64,000 nt of DNA from CAVQBP01 sp963740945 (GCA_963740945.1 CAVUGE010000008.1:62001-126000); one strand, 5' to 3'; positions 54,526 to 63,342 are shown, counted from the stretch's first letter. Notes: generated by a model from the sequence alone, not told the origin. Translations and numbers: made by a program.

Positions 54526-54541
54526 ATTGTTCATAATTCAA
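54365..54541 (-). CDS. Small membrane protein, second copy
   Basis: It has the same hydrophobic peptide as 49416-49622 (from SFTIQNSTSTICIIFVLFLF on) with a different N-terminus. The only usable start is TTG 54541, overlapping the stop of the response regulator (CCTTGA), which would couple the two. Preservation of the frame in both copies is the main support. Confidence 0.35.
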   Translation of the reverse strand: MNYEQYSFTIQNSTSTICIIFVLFLFSVYVSVIALQLSIETVLMGLITNILINFIVDL

Positions 54542-54945
54542 GGCTTGTTTGAATTCAGCGCCTCAGCAATTAAATCTAAAATCTCCTGACTTTGAAATGG
54601 CTTGGAAATATAGTGTGTAAGTCCATTTGACAGAAAATGTTCCTGGTCACCCGGCATTGCGTATGCAGTTATAGCTACGAAGGATTTATTTTTATAATCT
54701 TTGATTTCCTTAATTTTATTTGTTGTTTGTATTCCGTTCATATGTCCGGGAAGTCCAATATCAATTAGGAAACCATCGTAATTATTTTCCCTTCCCATCT
54801 TTAATGCATCCATTCCATTGTTAGTGCTGTCTACAACATATATCCCTTTTAATATTCGTTTTATCACATTTATTGTTACATCATCATCTTCCACAAATAA
54901 CAGCCTTGGCTTTGCGAGTTTTTCTTCCCCTTTTTTTCCTTTCAT
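54538..54945 (-). CDS. Single-domain response regulator
   Basis: ATG 54945 is preferred over an upstream TTG. The 135-residue protein is a receiver domain: VEDDDV near 18-23, phospho-acceptor Asp62 in GFLIDIGLPGHMNG, Thr in VAITAYAMPGD and Lys in YISKPFQSQ. Its start overlaps the end of a truncated kinase gene (stop 54951-54953), so originally the pair was co-translated. No output domain. Confidence 0.88.
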   Translation of the reverse strand: MKGKKGEEKLAKPRLLFVEDDDVTINVIKRILKGIYVVDSTNNGMDALKMGRENNYDGFLIDIGLPGHMNGIQTTNKIKEIKDYKNKSFVAITAYAMPGDQEHFLSNGLTHYISKPFQSQEILDLIAEALNSNKP

Positions 54946-54950
54946 TATTA

Positions 54951-55070
54951 TTATTCCCAATTGGTGTCGATAAACTTTTCAGAAACAATTTTATTTACCT
55001 GGAGCCTTAATGTAAATGTGCTTCCAACTCCGGGCTCACTTTCCAGGGTTATTGTTCCATTCATTAAGCA
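54951..55070 (-). pseudogene. 3' remnant of a histidine kinase
   Basis: The last 37 codons read LMNGTITLESEPGVGSTFTL, then RLQVNKIVSEKFIDTNWE and a stop. GTITLESEPGVGSTF is the end of a HATPase domain. Upstream of about 55070 the homology stops abruptly, so the rest of the kinase is deleted. Confidence 0.8.
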
Positions 55071-55298
55071 CTTTCGAAATCTAGCGATTTTAGATCAAAT
55101 CTCCAGGATTTTGACTTATATTTTTCACTTAAAGATCTTAAAGATACCTATGCGCAGTACGAAATGCTGAATATTGTTTAACATAACACTAATGCCTGTG
55201 GGAAATTGTACTATCAGATGTGGTTAGGCTTTTGGGGGGCCCGGGTTTAATTCTTTCAATAAATTTAATTTCCTTCATTGCTTCAATAAAAGCATAAT

Positions 55299-56329
55299 AT
55301 AGCAACCTAGGATTTGACAAAGAGAACCTTCTTTGTATCAAAATGACGGGCGAAGCAAACAGTAAATATATTGTATTAAAAAATGAATTCCTGAAAAATG
55401 CGGAAGTTATTAGCATATCACGTTCGGAATCGATGAACGGTACATTTACCAGAACAAAGAGCGTAAATTGGATTGGAAAGCCACAAAATGAAGAAGTTCA
55501 TTTTTGGGTACTTAATTCGGATGAAAATTTAGCGGCTACTTACAAATTCAAGATGAGTATGGGGAGATATTTTTCCGAACAATATCCCTCCGATAAAACC
55601 GGTGCATTCGTGATTAATGAAGCTGCAGTAAAATCTATGGGATTCAAAGATCCTCTTAATAAAGAAATAGAGTTATGGGGTAAGAAGGGTAAAATTATTG
55701 GCGTAATAAAAGATTTTCATTACACATCTTTTCGTACGGCAATTGAACCTTTGATTTTTACAATGCCCGATAGTAATCAGCAAGCTGGACGTTTCCAGGT
55801 AATGACTATCAGGTTTAAATCAAAAACACCGGATAATCTTATATCGTCTCTGGAAAAAATCTGGCATGAACAAATTACAGGCAGTCCGTTTGATTATTAT
55901 TTCTACGACGATTCGTTGAACAAACAATATTTTTCCGAAATACGGATGGGAACAATCTTCAAATATTTTTCTTTCCTTTCAATATTAATCGCATGTCTCG
56001 GTTTGTTTGGTCTCGTCTCCATTTCTGCAGAACAGAGGACCAAGGAAATTGGCATTCGTAAAGTATTGGGCGCTTCAATCTCGAACGTTGCATTAATTCT
56101 TTCAAAGGATTTTTTAATTCTGGTTGTTTTATCAAATATAATTGCCTGGCCTGTTGCTTATTATTTAATGAATAAATGGCTTCAAACATTTGCTTATAAA
56201 ATTGAATTAACCTGGTGGCTGTTTGTTTTTTCCGGTGGTATGGCTTTGGTAATTGCAATAACAACCGTAGGTTTTCAAGCAATAAAAGCAGCAACGGCTA
56301 ATCCGGTTGAATCACTCAGGTATGAATGA
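55299..56329 (+). pseudogene. 3' half of a MacB/FtsX-type ABC transporter permease
   Basis: The coding homology starts just after a stop at about 55298 with YSNLGFDKENLLCIKMTGEA, a stretch normally in the middle of ~800-residue MacB-like permeases. It runs through the periplasmic MacB domain (SKTPDNLISSLEKIWHEQI) and the FtsX membrane domain (LSILIACLGLFGLVSISAEQ, then RTKEIGIRKVLGASISNV) to the usual end ANPVESLRYE. The first ~460 residues are missing. An internal ATG at 55343 could make a 328-residue piece, but function is unlikely. The deletion also removed most of the neighbouring kinase. Confidence 0.82.
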
Positions 56330-56433
56330 TAAATTTTTTAAGTTTTATCTTTAAACATTCCGGAGAGGAATCCCTGAGAATACAATAGTGAACAAGAAAT
56401 TTTAACCATTTTATCCTCCTTTAAATATTTAAT

Positions 56434-56549
56434 CCACTTAACCTAAACAAGAACATCAGTTGACCTGCCCCGCCAAATACCATTATACTTAAAAATCTTA
56501 TAATTGTTTAATTTAGCGCGGTCTTTACATTGTCAGCCAGATTTACATA
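56434..56549. repeat. ~115 bp palindromic element, copy 1
   Basis: It runs from CCACTTAACCTAAACAAG to CAGCCAGATTTACATA. Inner arms CCCCGCCAAAT and ATTTAGCGCGG pair imperfectly. Copies 2 and 3 are at 57037-57150 and 58380-58494; copies 1 and 3 differ at only a few positions. A relic of DUF72 starts right after it. Confidence 0.85.
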
Positions 56550-56558
56550 GGGGGCAAA

Positions 56559-56711
56559 GGATTTATATTACCCGGGGATGAAGAATTAGCTGACATAGTT
56601 AAAATGATAAAAGAGCTGCAAAGTAGAGATGTGGATGTTTATCTGAATGTTAATAATCATTATGAGGGGTATGCGCCGATGACAATAGAAAAAATCAACA
56701 AACTGCTCTGA
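56559..56711 (+). pseudogene. C-terminal remnant of a DUF72 protein
   Basis: Fifty codons read GFILPGDEELADIVKMIKEL, then QSRDVDVYLNVNNHYEGYAP and MTIEKINKLL. The phrase vYv-x-NNHYEGyAP is the conserved end of DUF72 (YecE-like) proteins. The 5' part is replaced by the palindromic element. Confidence 0.8.
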
Positions 56712-56744
56712 CCATTTTTAATATTATCATCTTACTAAATGCAA

Positions 56745-56774
56745 TAAAAAAAATGCCCGCATTTGGCGCGGGCA
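56745..56774 (-). terminator. Rho-independent terminator (minus strand)
   Basis: TGCCCGC / GCGGGCA (56754-56760 and 56768-56774), 7 bp stem with a 7-nt loop, followed on the minus strand by eight T. It would end transcripts coming from the frameshifted type IX cargo gene. Confidence 0.75.
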
Positions 56775-56800
56775 AATCCCCTTTCTCACTGTATATCTTT

Positions 56801-56860
56801 ACCTTAACAACATATCAATTATCTTAACACCGTATCAATTATCATAACAACGTATCAATG
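56801..56860. repeat. Three tandem 20 bp repeats
   Basis: Three 20 bp units of the form AtCtTAACAaCgTATCAATt stand head to tail with one to four differences each. Confidence 0.8.
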
Positions 56861-56947
56861 TTCTAAGCTTGCGAGATTAGAAATTTCTAAACCAAACACT
56901 CTAAATACAATAATTAGAAAGATTTAAATTTTTTGAGAATAAAGCAT

Positions 56948-56986
56948 CAATCAAAAGTATGAAAAATGGATTAATCCCTTTGGTTG
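56948..56986. repeat. Hairpin repeat, copy 2
   Basis: CAATCAAA and TTTGGTTG arms surround AGTATGAAAA and ATGGATTAATCC, matching 26032-26068. The arm changes keep pairing (one G-U). Confidence 0.55.
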
Positions 56987-57036
56987 AGCACGAAACTTTT
57001 GTTCTTCAAAATTTCTTTAGTTGAAGAAAGATAAAC

Positions 57037-57150
57037 CCACTTAACATAAACAAGGACATCAGTTCACCTGCCCCGCCAAATTATTTTAATCCTCCAAAAC
57101 TAATTATTGCAGAATTTGGCGGTCTTGACATTGTCAGCCAGATTTACGTA
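57037..57150. repeat. ~115 bp palindromic element, copy 2
   Basis: The ends are conserved as in copies 1 and 3, but the centre is diverged. The inner arms CCGCCAAATT and AATTTGGCGG are perfect. It ends 11 bp before the stop of the type IX cargo gene. Confidence 0.82.
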
Positions 57151-57161
57151 AGCGGATTACC

Positions 57162-58242
57162 CTATTTAAGCAGAATCATTTTATTAATCTTGGAATATCC
57201 GCCTGCAGTAATCTTATAAAAATATATTCCCGAAGGCTTATTTTGAGCATTCCAGGTTACTTTGTAAGTTCCGCTATGTTTTTCTTCGTTTACTAGTGTT
57301 GCTACTTCTCTTCCTAAGAGATCATAAATTGTTAATGTTACAAAACTGTTTTTAGGTAATGAATAAGTTATAGTTGTTGTTGGATTGAATGGATTGGGAT
57401 AATTTTGAAATAGTTCATATTTCTCCGGAATATTTGAAGTGCTCTCGTTCACGGCAGTAGGGTAATTTTCAACAAGATTAAGAAGGGGTTGGTATACGGA
57501 AACATCACCCGATATCTTCGAACTGGTATCGATAAACACGTTAAAATCACCGTGTGCCTTTGTAAGCCAGCTAAAGTCATGCGTTATAGTAGAACTCGAT
57601 AAAGAACCGTTGATATATGTATCTGTTTGACCTACTTGTGTTTCTCTTAATGCGTTAAAGGTTCCGTCAGGTGAAAGTAATTGTCCCGAAGGCATCGAAA
57701 TAAATAGTTAATGTTGTTACCTGGTAAGATCCAAAGCCGTAATTTATCGAATCATGTCCTTCTACAAATTTTTCGCCGTAATGGAGGGGAAAAATTGCAG
57801 TAATATAATTCACCCTTTCTATATAGATAGTATCCAACCCGGGACCGGTTACATGAGTCACGGCTCCAAGGGTCCACATGGTATCTGGTGTTATCCTTAA
57901 ATATTCATATATGGTAGCCGTATTTCCATTTCCCGGAAAGGCTTGATTATTAGAGTACTGCGCATTGGTTGCCGTCGGGAATAAACTTGCGTAAGGAGTA
58001 TTTGCGGGAGAAATATTTATTCGTACGGTTGTATCGCTAAATATATTAGCGGGAACCGTCCATATCTGCGAGCTGCCGGAAGCATTCCCGACGTTCATTG
58101 TAATAGTATCCGGGCTAGTTTCTTGCTGCCATGCTTTTCCCGGTGCAAACGTGTTTGCAACATCATTACTTGTAATTTGAATCTGGGCAAATCGGAAGGA
58201 AGGAACTAACAAACAATAAAAAACCACAGCTAGAGTTTTCAA
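57162..58242 (-). pseudogene. Type IX secretion cargo protein gene with a frameshift
   Basis: From ATG 58242 the first frame gives a signal peptide (LAVVFYCLLVPSFRFAQ) and a ~170-residue domain with VPANIFSDTTVRINISP and YEYLRITPDTMWTLGAV. It stops at 57667 after FDAFGTITFT. The other frame continues PDGTFNALRETQVGQTDTYI and ends in the type IX sorting tail: NIPEKYELFQNYPNPFNPTT, then VTLTIYDLLGREVATLVNEE and PSGIYFYKI. Dropping one A near 57672 restores GTITF-PDGTFNAL. Either a recent mutation or a sequencing error. Confidence 0.85.
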
Positions 58243-58379
58243 TTTTAAGTCTCCTGTAAAGATTGAACTGTCAGTAAGTTAAATAAACCGGCAGGCATAA
58301 ACAGTGTTTTTTGTCATTTATTCCCGTATCATTAAAGATTTTGCTCTAGCTCATAAGCTCATCGACTGCTTTTTTCTAA

Positions 58380-58494
58380 CCACTTAACATAAACAAGAAC
58401 ATCAGTTGACCTGCCCCGCCAAATACCATTATACTTAAAAATCTTATAATTGTTTAATTTGGCGCGGTCTTTACATTGTCAGCCAGATTTACAT
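58380..58494. repeat. ~115 bp palindromic element, copy 3
   Basis: It is nearly identical to copy 1, with inner arms CCCCGCCAAAT and ATTTGGCGCGG. The truncated coding tail at 58501 begins straight after it. Confidence 0.85.
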
Positions 58495-58500
58495 AAAGAA

Positions 58501-58578
58501 CATTTTATAGAACTTGGTTTGCTGAAAAAAGAGATGGAGGAGAAGATAAGGAGGATGGAGGGGAAAAATTGGGGGTAG
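58501..58578 (+). pseudogene. C-terminal coding tail, copy A (unknown family)
   Basis: The frame reads HFIELGLLKKEMEEKIRRME then GKNWG and a stop. A second version lies at 59618-59677. The parent gene is unknown. Confidence 0.4.
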
Positions 58579-58876
58579 TGAATTTATCAATCAATTCTTT
58601 AAAGTTATGTTGTGCTTTAAATCAATGATAAGATGTAAAATAAAATTCTAAATTATATATACAAATTATATTTTTTGCTATTTAAAATATTTATAATAAA
58701 AATAAAAAATTGATAATTTGTTTTTTCCACACGATTAGTTACTATCCTAAGTCCGTTTTTGTTATAACATTATTACTGATTGGCATAACATTTTTCTTCT
58801 AAATAAAGAGTATCCAATTTTCAATCAAAATAGTTTCAATTCTTAAATTATTACTTATAAATCAAATGGAGGGAAT

Positions 58877-59479
58877 ATGAGAAAAAGTATCTTATACATT
58901 TTTTTCTTATTAACTTTTCTTGCCCTAATATTTTCTCAACTAAATTGTACTCAGAAACAGGAAGAGAAAACTATGAGTAAAGAGATGAGAATAGAGAGGG
59001 GACAATATTTAGTTAACTTACTTGAATGCAATGACTGCCATTCTCCAAAAGTAATGACGGCAAATGGTCCTATCCCGGATACTACAAGATTATTATCCGG
59101 ATCGGTTGGTTCTGTTACCTCTACGGATTTTGATCCTCAAATTGTTTTACAAGGCAAATGGATTGTTGCCAGAGGTGATTTTACTGCTATGATTGGTCCT
59201 TGGGGAATTTCTTATCCGGCGAATCTTACACCTGACAAAGAAACAGGGACTGGCAATTGGACAGAAGAGAGATTTATAAAAATTTTACGAACCGGTAAAC
59301 ATTTAGGTGAAGGTCGCCCAATTTTACCTCCTATGCCTTGGGAAAATTATGCGACATTAAAAGATCAAGAGCTAAAGGATATTTTTGCATATTTGCAGTC
59401 TTTGAAACCAATTAGCAATAGAGTGCCCGATCCAACAACCCCGGATGAATTCTCAAAAATGATGGCCAAGAATAATTAA
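58877..59479 (+). CDS. Membrane-anchored or periplasmic mono-heme cytochrome c
   Basis: GGAGGG before the ATG is a strong ribosome site. The 200-residue protein has an N-terminal hydrophobic segment (ILYIFFLLTFLALIF) followed by QLNC, which may be a lipid-attachment Cys24. A single heme motif CNDCH is at 51-55 (YLVNLLECNDCHSPK), with a distal Met candidate in LPPMPWENYATLKDQEL and the usual end LKDIFAYLQSLKP. The layout (RGQYLV...CxxCHSP...LTPD..TG.G.W) is that of cytochromes c of the alcohol/aldehyde-dehydrogenase or nicotinate type. Heme attachment would need the Ccm system seen at 13312-18530. Confidence 0.87.
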   Translation: MRKSILYIFFLLTFLALIFSQLNCTQKQEEKTMSKEMRIERGQYLVNLLECNDCHSPKVMTANGPIPDTTRLLSGSVGSVTSTDFDPQIVLQGKWIVARGDFTAMIGPWGISYPANLTPDKETGTGNWTEERFIKILRTGKHLGEGRPILPPMPWENYATLKDQELKDIFAYLQSLKPISNRVPDPTTPDEFSKMMAKNN

Positions 59480-59617
59480 ATTTTAATTAATCGGCCGGAT
59501 GGTCGAGATGATTATTCCGGCCCAATATTATTTTGGATTTATAAATTTGAAACTAAAAAATACTTTCCAATAATAAGTGATTATTTCGTTCGGACGAAGT
59601 GTTGGAATAAGTTTTGT

Positions 59618-59677
59618 TTGCTGAAAAAAGAGATGGAGGAAAAGATTAGGAGGATGGGGAGGGAGAATTGGGGATAA
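59618..59677 (+). pseudogene. C-terminal coding tail, copy B (unknown family)
   Basis: LLKKEMEEKIRRMGRENWG then a stop, paralogous to 58501-58578. Confidence 0.35.
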
Positions 59678-59739
59678 GTTATAGATTTCTATTTTTAATT
59701 TATTAAATTATTAATTGAAATTTAAGATTATTAAAATAA

Positions 59740-60461
59740 TTATTTTAATTCCTCATCTATTTGAGCTATAATATCCTTACAAATCTTTATACCCTCAGAA
59801 TGAATGGGAATAATATTATTATTTATTATACCTCTTCCAAGATTTAATATTAAGAATATATCACTTCTTTTAAAAGAAGAGGAACGTTCATTCCATTAGG
59901 AGTTATTTGAATATTCTGAGAAATGATCGAACCAAGTCGTTCTTGATGATTGTAATATTTGTCATTCAGAACATGAATCCTTTGAATAATTACTTCATGT
60001 AAACTGATAATTTTATTTAACAATTCCTTGTTTTGAATAATTGTAAATTTTCCAGTACTTTTTAATGCTTCATATCGTTCTATGTGAGGATCAAGGCTGG
60101 TACTACTGAAAAATATATCACTATAATTATTGATACTATCCTTGTTTATCTCTGAAGGAATCTTGATTGCTTTTAAGAAATAGGTAAGTCCTCGAACACT
60201 TTCGTCATAAAAAGCTTTGCTTGTTTCCATATTTTGGATATCACCTTGAAGATCTTTTTCAAATCCTTGAAGAAATTCTCGTTCTTCTTGTCTGTTATGT
60301 CTTTCTGTGTTCCAGTTTTGCAAAGCAATTGAAATACTTACAGCTATAATAATTATAATTATTTCTGTACTAATATCCTTCATCTTTACAAAAAATGAGC
60401 GATGAGTTCCTTTCGCTGTTTGAAATATTTTCTTTGTATGTTTTGTTATTTCATCTTCCAT
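59740..60461 (-). pseudogene. Membrane-anchored coiled-coil protein (DUF6090-like), frameshifted near its end
   Basis: Start ATG 60461 is chosen; the frame is open further up but that part is intergenic. A cytosolic head is followed by one membrane helix (EIIIIIIAVSISIAL) and QNWNTERHNRQEEREFL, a phrase typical of the DUF6090 family, then a helical domain outside. The frame stops at 59850, but another frame continues directly with ILNLGRGIINNNIIPIHSEG and ends IDEELK at 59740. A one-base loss in ATATATT near 59862 explains this. Confidence 0.6.
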
Positions 60462-60674
60462 AGAAGTACTTATTTTTGTTTTTGAAAAAATAAATTTAAT
60501 ATTTTTTGCTAAAATTCGATAACTTTGAACAGCTTCGCCGAAACGAAGCACTTCAGCCGAAGATATTTGAAATTGCCAAGCGCGATGTCGCGGTCGGGTT
60601 CAAACGCATGGTTATATTGCTTTTTAATAGTTCTATACTTATTACACTCCAATTACATTGAATTACTTTCTTCG

Positions 60675-61460
60675 TTATAAATCATCAACCGGTGGTTCGT
60701 GATTAATCCAGTTTTGTTCACTGTCTTTTAGAAAATAGTTTGGCCAATCGACCTGATTTTCATTAAATTCAATAAAATCTAGAATTTCTTTGCAAAATTT
60801 ATCTACCTCATCCACTGTTTGGATTTCAAATAATTTATTTATGCTATCTAATATTCTTATAGGTTTTCTTTTTGCAATCTTAAGCTCTTCTAGCATCCAT
60901 TTATGATATGGATATAGTATTTCATTTTCGTTTAAAATTATTCTGCTTGAAAATAGGATTATCTTTTGAATTGATAAAAAGACCAAGTATTTATTATTCT
61001 TCTTTATTCCTTCACTATAATACCACTTCCATGCTAATAATTGAGAAACAAATCTTTTTCTTCTCTCTTCTTTTTCCCCTTTGGGAAACGCAGATATCTT
61101 TTCTAAAATATCTGATAAATTCTCTATTCTTGAAAATAATATCTTGCTATCCTTAAATGCATATCTTGCCGGGTCACTTCCAGTTTTTAACACTTTGGTC
61201 AACAAATCTGTACTAATGATTTTACAATCTATATAGCCATTTTCATAGACACAAATATCCCTTAAACTGAATGCCAATTTATTCAATGTTTTCCGTTCTT
61301 CATATTCAATAGGTTCTACTAACAAAAGAATATCTATATCAGAATCAGGTTGATCAAATCCATGAGCAATTGAGCCACCTAAAAGTATTCCCAATATAGA
61401 CGGATCATTTTTATAAGCCTCTAGAAACTTATCAATTGATTCTTGATGATGCTTTTCCAT
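60675..61460 (-). CDS. Nucleotidyltransferase-domain protein
   Basis: The 261-residue protein begins with a minimal polymerase-beta nucleotidyltransferase fold: ILGILLGGSIAHGFDQPDSDIDILLLV with GGS at 28-30 and the catalytic D39-x-D41 pair (third Asp at about 80 in YIDCKII). The C-terminal helical half (RKRFVSQLLAWKWYYSEGIK) is as in aminoglycoside-adenylyltransferase-like proteins, but substrate is unknown. It is bracketed by perfect 10 bp inverted repeats GTTATATTGC (60611-60620) and GCAATATAAC (61473-61482), which suggests a mobile cassette. Confidence 0.8.
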   Translation of the reverse strand: MEKHHQESIDKFLEAYKNDPSILGILLGGSIAHGFDQPDSDIDILLLVEPIEYEERKTLNKLAFSLRDICVYENGYIDCKIISTDLLTKVLKTGSDPARYAFKDSKILFSRIENLSDILEKISAFPKGEKEERRKRFVSQLLAWKWYYSEGIKKNNKYLVFLSIQKIILFSSRIILNENEILYPYHKWMLEELKIAKRKPIRILDSINKLFEIQTVDEVDKFCKEILDFIEFNENQVDWPNYFLKDSEQNWINHEPPVDDL

Positions 61461-61522
61461 TTTTCCCTTTTAGCAATATAACGGTGTTGCCGATAAGCGG
61501 CCGCCTGGAACAGACGCCCTGG

Positions 61523-62266
61523 TTATAAACCTCTACCGGTTTTTAAGTAAAATGCCCAGTCTTCTCTCCCTTTCTTTTTTGCTTCTTCTTCGGCTTTCTC
61601 TACTTTATAGGGAATTTTTTTATTACTTATTTCCCAATCTTCACCTATTCTTTCTACTATTGCATATGAGGCATAAGGGATATAATTTTCCATAGCATGA
61701 ACTATTGGTTCATCATCTTTGTATGCTTGTAAACCAACACTTCCCGGATTTACTATTATTTGATTTGTACTTAACATTACTGAACGAAAGATATGTGTAT
61801 GTCCACATAAAATTATTTTTGAAGTTTCTCCATTTAATGATTTTATAATTTCTTCATCTGTCTTCAGCAATGGATATCCAGATTCAACCTTTTCAAGAAG
61901 ATACTCTAAATCACTTTTTGGAGTTCCATGACATAAATAAATTTCTGATGAAATTCTTTTTTCAAAAGGTAATGTTTTTAACCAATTTAATGGTTCTGTC
62001 CCTAAATCTTCTAAAATGAACTTTAATGTTGGATTTAATTCAATTTCAGATTCTTTGGCCTCATGAATTTGTCTATCTTGATTTCCGCTAATTGAAATAA
62101 TATTCTCAGATAAAATTAATTCATAAGTTTTCTTTGGTGCAATAGGACCATAGAGAATATCACCTAAATTTAATATTAAGTCAATATTTTGCTTTTTAAT
62201 ATTTTCTAAAACAGCTTCTAAAGCAAATATATTACTATGGATATCTGAAATTACTGCAATTCTCAA
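61523..62266 (-). CDS. Calcineurin-like metallophosphoesterase (YfcE/MJ0936 type)
   Basis: The frame is open up to 62590, but the true start is very probably TTG 62266: it has a perfect AAGGAG 7-8 nt upstream and gives RIAVISDIHSNIFALEAVL as N-terminus, 247 residues. All five motifs are present: DIHSN (D8, H10), LGDILYG, GNQDRQ, CHGTP and GHTH. Such enzymes hydrolyse phosphodiesters using two metals in the cytoplasm. The upstream part of the frame (with a chance hydrophobic stretch) is not part of it. Confidence 0.82.
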   Translation of the reverse strand: MRIAVISDIHSNIFALEAVLENIKKQNIDLILNLGDILYGPIAPKKTYELILSENIISISGNQDRQIHEAKESEIELNPTLKFILEDLGTEPLNWLKTLPFEKRISSEIYLCHGTPKSDLEYLLEKVESGYPLLKTDEEIIKSLNGETSKIILCGHTHIFRSVMLSTNQIIVNPGSVGLQAYKDDEPIVHAMENYIPYASYAIVERIGEDWEISNKKIPYKVEKAEEEAKKKGREDWAFYLKTGRGL

Positions 62267-62558
62267 AATATTCTCCTTTGGTTTAGTCGTGGCAGAATTG
62301 CCAGTTACCAGATATGCCCCACACGGGTTACCTGGATATCTATATAAAAACGGATTATCATGATTGCTTTGTTCTGTTGATTCTACAGATATATTTTTAT
62401 GAGGTTTTATTAATTTATTTGCACATTCTTTTCCAAGGACACCAAAGATAGACATAACTATGATAGTAAAAATAACATATACTACTTTTGGTAAAGAAAA
62501 ATTTTTTCTACTAGCTAAAGTAACATTATTTGTTTCAGTTAATCTGTTTAAATCAAAT

Positions 62559-62866
62559 TTAGAAAAGTGTGGTGGGATGAAGTTTAGCAATCCGGATAGC
62601 TTCCTCTAAATCATTCGCTTCAATGATTTGCACTCCGCCAACACGTTGCTCTGAGTTGTATCGGAATTTGTGTGGGAAATTACTTCACCATGAACTCGAT
62701 GTAAGTAGACTGTCTCCAACGTGAGCTCAGCATCCAGCAGGACTTTACCTGTGCCGTGGAAAACCTTCATATGTGGCTCACATTTACCCATGACAGCATC
62801 GTTGCTTTCTTTAGGAAGTACTCCCATCTTTTCTTGATCAAAATACCCAAGGCAAAGAAATTTCAT
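62559..62866 (-). pseudogene. YCII-related domain protein, frameshifted and truncated
   Basis: The first frame reads MKFLCLGYFDQEKMGVLPKE, then GKCEPHMKVFHGTGKVLLDA and VYLHRVHGEVIS, a clear YCII-related (dimeric ferredoxin-like) start. A different frame then gives SEQRVGGVQIIEANDLEEAI and RIAKLHPTTLF before stop. A shift near 62650 separates the two, and the usual ~20 last residues after KLHP are gone. Confidence 0.75.
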
Positions 62867-63023
62867 AAATTCTCCATGTTCTGTTATCTTGAACGGCCAT
62901 AAAGATCAAGCATTTAAACAGATAACTAAAATGCAAATTTAATTTACTAAATTTTATAATCTGAAAAATTCTTTTAGTATGTCTACTTTGGACAAGATAG
63001 TATAACCGGAGCGCCTACTTTAA

Positions 63024-63264
63024 TACTTCCAAAACGCCGAGTATAAACTTGCTCCATTTCATATCCTTGCCACTGAAAGAAAATTTATTAAGGTTGAAAA
63101 AGATGGGATTATCAAGGAAATAATCGCTTGCGTTAAGAGAATTTGCTCTTGGTATAGAAAGTCTTGAACGATTTATAAGAAGAGAACCGTTAAAAAGAAT
63201 ACATGAAAGTGCATTGGCGTCCTGGCTTTGGAAAGTGAAGATGTTGATCCAAGATTATGAATAA
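63024..63264 (+). pseudogene. Two adjacent coding relics of unknown genes
   Basis: 63024-63167 reads YFQNAEYKLAPFHILATERK, then FIKVEKDGIIKEI, with a PF.ilatE pattern like PD-(D/E)XK nucleases. 63124-63264 in another frame reads SLALREFALGIESLERFIRR, then EPLKRIHESALASWLWKVKM and LIQDYE. Neither has a start; identities are tentative. Confidence 0.3.
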
Positions 63265-63342
63265 ATGTTTTATCAAGTATATATCTCCGGCAAAGTTTTT
63301 AGTTGTGAGGTTGTTTTACTTTTCGATTTTTGTTTAAAAACA

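Noticed and set aside
55189..55416. 75-codon minus-strand ORF
   Set aside because: It overlaps the permease remnant in antisense, has no ribosome site and no recognisable pattern.
56801..56860. CRISPR array
   Set aside because: The three 20 bp units are directly adjacent with no spacers, and no cas genes are in the window.
60462..60551. 30-residue extension of the DUF6090-like protein
   Set aside because: It is encoded by the flank with hairpin GC-rich sequence (CTTCG...CGAAG) and lacks a ribosome site; ATG 60461 fits the family.
62267..62590. N-terminal extension of the metallophosphoesterase with a membrane segment
   Set aside because: The TTG at 62266 has a near-perfect ribosome site and matches the family start; the extension begins antisense-frame within the YCII relic and shows no domain.
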